From Methylomusa anaerophila (lineage in GTDB: Bacteria > Bacillota > Negativicutes > Sporomusales > Sporomusaceae), in the NCBI RefSeq assembly GCF_003966895.1, contig NZ_AP018449.1, forward strand, positions 3,799,501 to 3,863,500: a stretch of DNA of 64,000 nt, written 5' to 3'. The position numbers were made by a program, and so were the translations under genes. Below, piece by piece: positions 61,554 to 64,000 of this stretch (the first letter of the stretch is position 1; each line of letters begins with the position of its first letter). The notes beneath the pieces were generated by a model, which worked only from the letters and a program-made list of their open reading frames with translations, searched no databases and was not told the origin of the DNA.

Positions 61554-61589
61554 ACACAAGAGGACTTATCACTCTTGTGTTGTTTTTTA
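61554..61589 (+). terminator. Terminator after tRNA-Gly
   Basis: ACACAAGAG and CTCTTGTGT enclose a 9-base loop and are followed by TGTTTTTTA. Confidence 0.9.
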
Positions 61590-61706
61590 TATATTTTGAT
61601 CCCCTGTGACGTCGCACCTATGCCGTTAATTTTTTTACAAATAAGTATTCTGTATAATATTAAATGCCGCGAACGAATAGTAATTAAAAATAGACCAGGA
61701 GGCAAT

Positions 61707-63326
61707 ATGATAGAATTAGAAACAGAGGTTCAAAAACGGCGAACATTTGCAATCATTTCTCACCCGGACGCGGGTAAAACAACATTGACGGAAAAGTTAT
61801 TGCTTTTTGGTGGAGCTATCCGTTTAGCTGGTTCCGTAAAGTCCCGGAAAGCTCAGAAGCATGCTGTGTCCGACTGGATGGAGATTGAGAAACAAAGGGG
61901 AATATCTGTGACTTCCAGTGTGCTGCAATTTGATTATAACGGCTATAAGGTCAACATACTTGATACCCCGGGCCACCAGGATTTCAGTGAGGACACCTAT
62001 CGTACATTGATGGCTGCCGACAGCGCGGTGATGCTGATTGACGCTGCCAAAGGCGTAGAGGATCAAACCAAGAAACTGTTTCAAGTTTGTAAGCAGAGAG
62101 GAATTCCGGTATTTACCTTTGTTAACAAACTGGACCGGTATGGACGCAACCCATTCGATCTGATGGAAGAGCTTGAAAAGGTGCTTGGAATTCGCGCCTA
62201 TCCAATGAACTGGCCCATCGGTATTGACGGTAACTATAGTGGCATCTATATTCGCAATCAAGCTCAGGTAGAGTTATTTGAACAAGCTGGAGTGCATGGG
62301 CAGTCGGCCCTCCCGTCAAGTGTGGGCGGAGTGGATGATCCCCGTTTTAAAGAAGCCCTGGGAGAAGAGATTTACCATGCGTTGTGCGATGACATTACGC
62401 TGTTGGATATGGCCGGTGATGAATTTAACATTGAAAAAGTAGGTAAGGGAGAACTTACACCGATGTTTTTCGGTAGCGCCATGACCAACTTTGGTGTTCG
62501 GTTGTTCCTGGAAGAGTTTTTGCAGCTCGCACCGCCGCCGGTTCCTCGAGTTTCCTCAGTAGGAGTGGTCAATCCGTCGGATGAGAACTTTTCCGCATTT
62601 GTCTTTAAGATTCAAGCCAATATGAATCCGGCTCATCGTGACCGCTTGGCTTTTATCAGAATATGTTCCGGAAAGTTTTCCCGGGGGATGTCTGTATTTC
62701 ACCCGCATACCGGAAAAAGCATCAAACTTGCTCAGCCCCAACAGTTCTTGGCACAGGAACGAACGATTATTGAGGAAGCCTACCCCGGGGATATTATTGG
62801 CTTATTCGATCCGGGAGTATTTGGTATAGGGGACACGTTATGTCAAGAAGGTAGTGAGTTTAGGTTTCAGGATTTCCCTATATTTCCACCGGAACAATTC
62901 GCCAGAGTACAGGCCAAAGATACTATGAAACGGAAACAATTTGTTAAAGGTATGACGCAGCTGACCCAAGAGGGTGCGGTGCAGATTTTCCGCCAGCCTG
63001 ATTATGCAGTAGAGTCTTTTGTTGTTGGCGTTGTCGGCAGCCTGCAGTTTGAAGTGCTGGAATATCGCTTAAAACACGAGTACGGTGTGGATATTGTAAT
63101 GAACCGCCTTCCTTACACATTGGCCAGATGGCTTATGTGCGAAAACTGCGAAGACATTGATTTAAAATTAAAATCAATGAAAAATATGGACAACGGAATG
63201 CTGGTTCAAGACGTTAAAGATCGCCCGGTTGCTTTAATAAGCAACGAGTGGCAACTTCGGTGGGTTGAGGAGCGTAATCCGGGGATTGAGTTTCTAGTTG
63301 TTCCCCAGGATGCGCGGGCAATTTAG
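61707..63326 (+). CDS. prfC: Peptide chain release factor 3
   Basis: This 539-residue translational GTPase has ISHPDAGKTTLTEKLL (G1), DTPGHQDFSEDTYR (G3) and NKLDRYGRNP (G4), then the RF3-specific SDWMEIEKQRGISVTSSV and the C-terminal domain III (VESFVVGVVGSLQFEVLEYRL). RF3 recycles RF1/RF2 from the ribosome. ATG 61707 lies behind CAGGAGGC; the frame is open upstream, but that part overlaps the tRNA terminator. Confidence 0.97.
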   Translation: MIELETEVQKRRTFAIISHPDAGKTTLTEKLLLFGGAIRLAGSVKSRKAQKHAVSDWMEIEKQRGISVTSSVLQFDYNGYKVNILDTPGHQDFSEDTYRTLMAADSAVMLIDAAKGVEDQTKKLFQVCKQRGIPVFTFVNKLDRYGRNPFDLMEELEKVLGIRAYPMNWPIGIDGNYSGIYIRNQAQVELFEQAGVHGQSALPSSVGGVDDPRFKEALGEEIYHALCDDITLLDMAGDEFNIEKVGKGELTPMFFGSAMTNFGVRLFLEEFLQLAPPPVPRVSSVGVVNPSDENFSAFVFKIQANMNPAHRDRLAFIRICSGKFSRGMSVFHPHTGKSIKLAQPQQFLAQERTIIEEAYPGDIIGLFDPGVFGIGDTLCQEGSEFRFQDFPIFPPEQFARVQAKDTMKRKQFVKGMTQLTQEGAVQIFRQPDYAVESFVVGVVGSLQFEVLEYRLKHEYGVDIVMNRLPYTLARWLMCENCEDIDLKLKSMKNMDNGMLVQDVKDRPVALISNEWQLRWVEERNPGIEFLVVPQDARAI

Positions 63327-63377
63327 AAGCGTGCGGCGGCTCCTAATACAATGTTAAGCTTAAAAGGAGTGAGTGGA

Positions 63378-64000
63378 ATTGATTTTTCAGCAGTTAAGCC
63401 CGCATTATTGCCGGACGTATATGGTGGGAGACGAGAAAACCGGCGAAGTCGCGCTTATTGATCCGGTATTGGATCATGTGAATGATTATCTGACTGAAAT
63501 AGAAAAATCTAAGCTAAAGTTAATCTATGTCATTGACACTCATACTCATGCGGATCATATCTCGGGTTGCCCGGCTCTCAGAGACCGGACGGATTGTCAG
63601 TACATTATGCATCAAAATGCCTTGGCCGGATGCGTGTCCAGGCGGGTTAACGAAGCTGATTCCATTCAGATTGGCCAAATTACCATGCAAGCCATATTTA
63701 CGCCGGGACATACTCAGGATTCCATCTGTCTTCTTCTTGCTGACAGGATAATGACGGGAGATACATTGTTCCTGGATGACGGCGGCGCCGGGCGGGATGA
63801 TTTGCCTGGAGGCGATGCCGCTACGCACTGGCAAAGCCTGCAAAAGTTAGCAAATCTTCCGGATCATCTTGTCGTATATCCGGCTCATGAATATAGAAAC
63901 CGTCAGTCCTCCACTTTGCGAGAGCAGAAACTGCGCAATCCACATTTTCAGCATCGGACAAGAGAGGAGTTTGTTTCTTATCTGAATAGGCTAAAACTTG
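63378..64000 (+). CDS. Metallo-beta-lactamase-fold hydrolase, persulfide dioxygenase-like (partial)
   Basis: This frame runs off the right edge after 207 codons. It starts at TTG 63378 behind AAAAGGAGTG. Metal ligands are visible: THTHADHISG (His-x-His-x-Asp-His), TPGHT (His), MTGDTLFL (Asp) and YPAHEY (His). The pattern resembles the ETHE1-type persulfide dioxygenase/glyoxalase II group (GRDDLPGGD is typical of ETHE1-like members). If it is a dioxygenase it would oxidise glutathione or protein persulfides; a missing C-terminal domain such as rhodanese cannot be excluded. Confidence 0.85.

Noticed and set aside
61548..61706. Upstream extension of the prfC reading frame
   Set aside because: It overlaps the tRNA terminator hairpin; ATG 61707 has a strong ribosome site and matches the family N-terminus.

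Overview
The window looks like a chromosomal core region of a spore-forming, diderm Firmicute, most likely Negativicutes (Sporomusaceae: the Sporomusa, Pelosinus or Acetonema group). Sporulation and germination genes (gpr, spoIIP, yqfC, yqfD), a Firmicute gene order (holA, rpsT, gpr, spoIIP, lepA, hemW, hrcA-dnaK-dnaJ, prmA, rsmE, mtaB, rpsU, yqeY, floA, yqfC/D, phoH, yqfF, ybeY, dgkA, cdd, era, yqzL, recO, ccpN, ppsR, dgt, dnaG, rpoD, trmK) and an exported OstA/LptA-like protein, expected only where an outer membrane exists, support this. The placement is inference from gene content; no 16S gene is present.

Layout. 1-6600: the end of holA, rpsT on the minus strand, gpr, spoIIP, an unknown membrane protein, lepA and hemW. 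6600-16300: a CIRCE-controlled heat-shock operon, hrcA - archaeal-type (group III) chaperonin - grpE - dnaK - dnaJ, running into prmA, rsmE and mtaB. 16300-24500: a HIT protein, rpsU, yqeY, nfeD, floA, an orphan HerA-type ATPase, yqfC, yqfD and phoH. 24500-32800: the c-di-AMP phosphodiesterase yqfF/pgpH, ybeY, dgkA, cdd, era, a DUF502 membrane protein, a CBS/CorC protein, yqzL, recO and a DUF4342 protein. 32800-39700: an IS605-like hairpin remnant, ccpN, ppsR, a minus-strand OstA-like gene, dgt, dnaG and rpoD. 39700-40600: four tRNA genes separated by palindromic repeats. 40600-46300: trmK, nif3, a TPP riboswitch with thiSGH, a YhaM-type nuclease and rnpB. 46300-52800: two very different glutamine synthetases, a ferritin-like protein, an IS630-family element and a small siroheme reductase. 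52800-64000: an M20 amidohydrolase, comB, a secreted protein, a c-di-AMP riboswitch driving a 3D-domain wall protein, a DMT protein, acyl-CoA dehydrogenase, a GDSL hydrolase, DUF1992 and EamA genes on the minus strand, tRNAs, prfC and a truncated metallo-beta-lactamase-fold gene.

The points most worth a second look are: the group III chaperonin inside the dnaK operon; three genes (CBS/CorC, ppsR, M20 amidohydrolase) whose Shine-Dalgarno sequence and conserved N-terminus point to AUA or AUC start codons; a dispersed structured repeat of about 145 bp present twice in opposite orientations (24506-24650 and 39861-40005) with a diverged relative at 29770-29956; a candidate antiterminator leader before a GSI-beta type glnA; and a 636-residue glutamine synthetase paralogue. 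I found no CRISPR array, prophage or clear defence island. No wholly new multi-gene system is evident; the window is mainly housekeeping.
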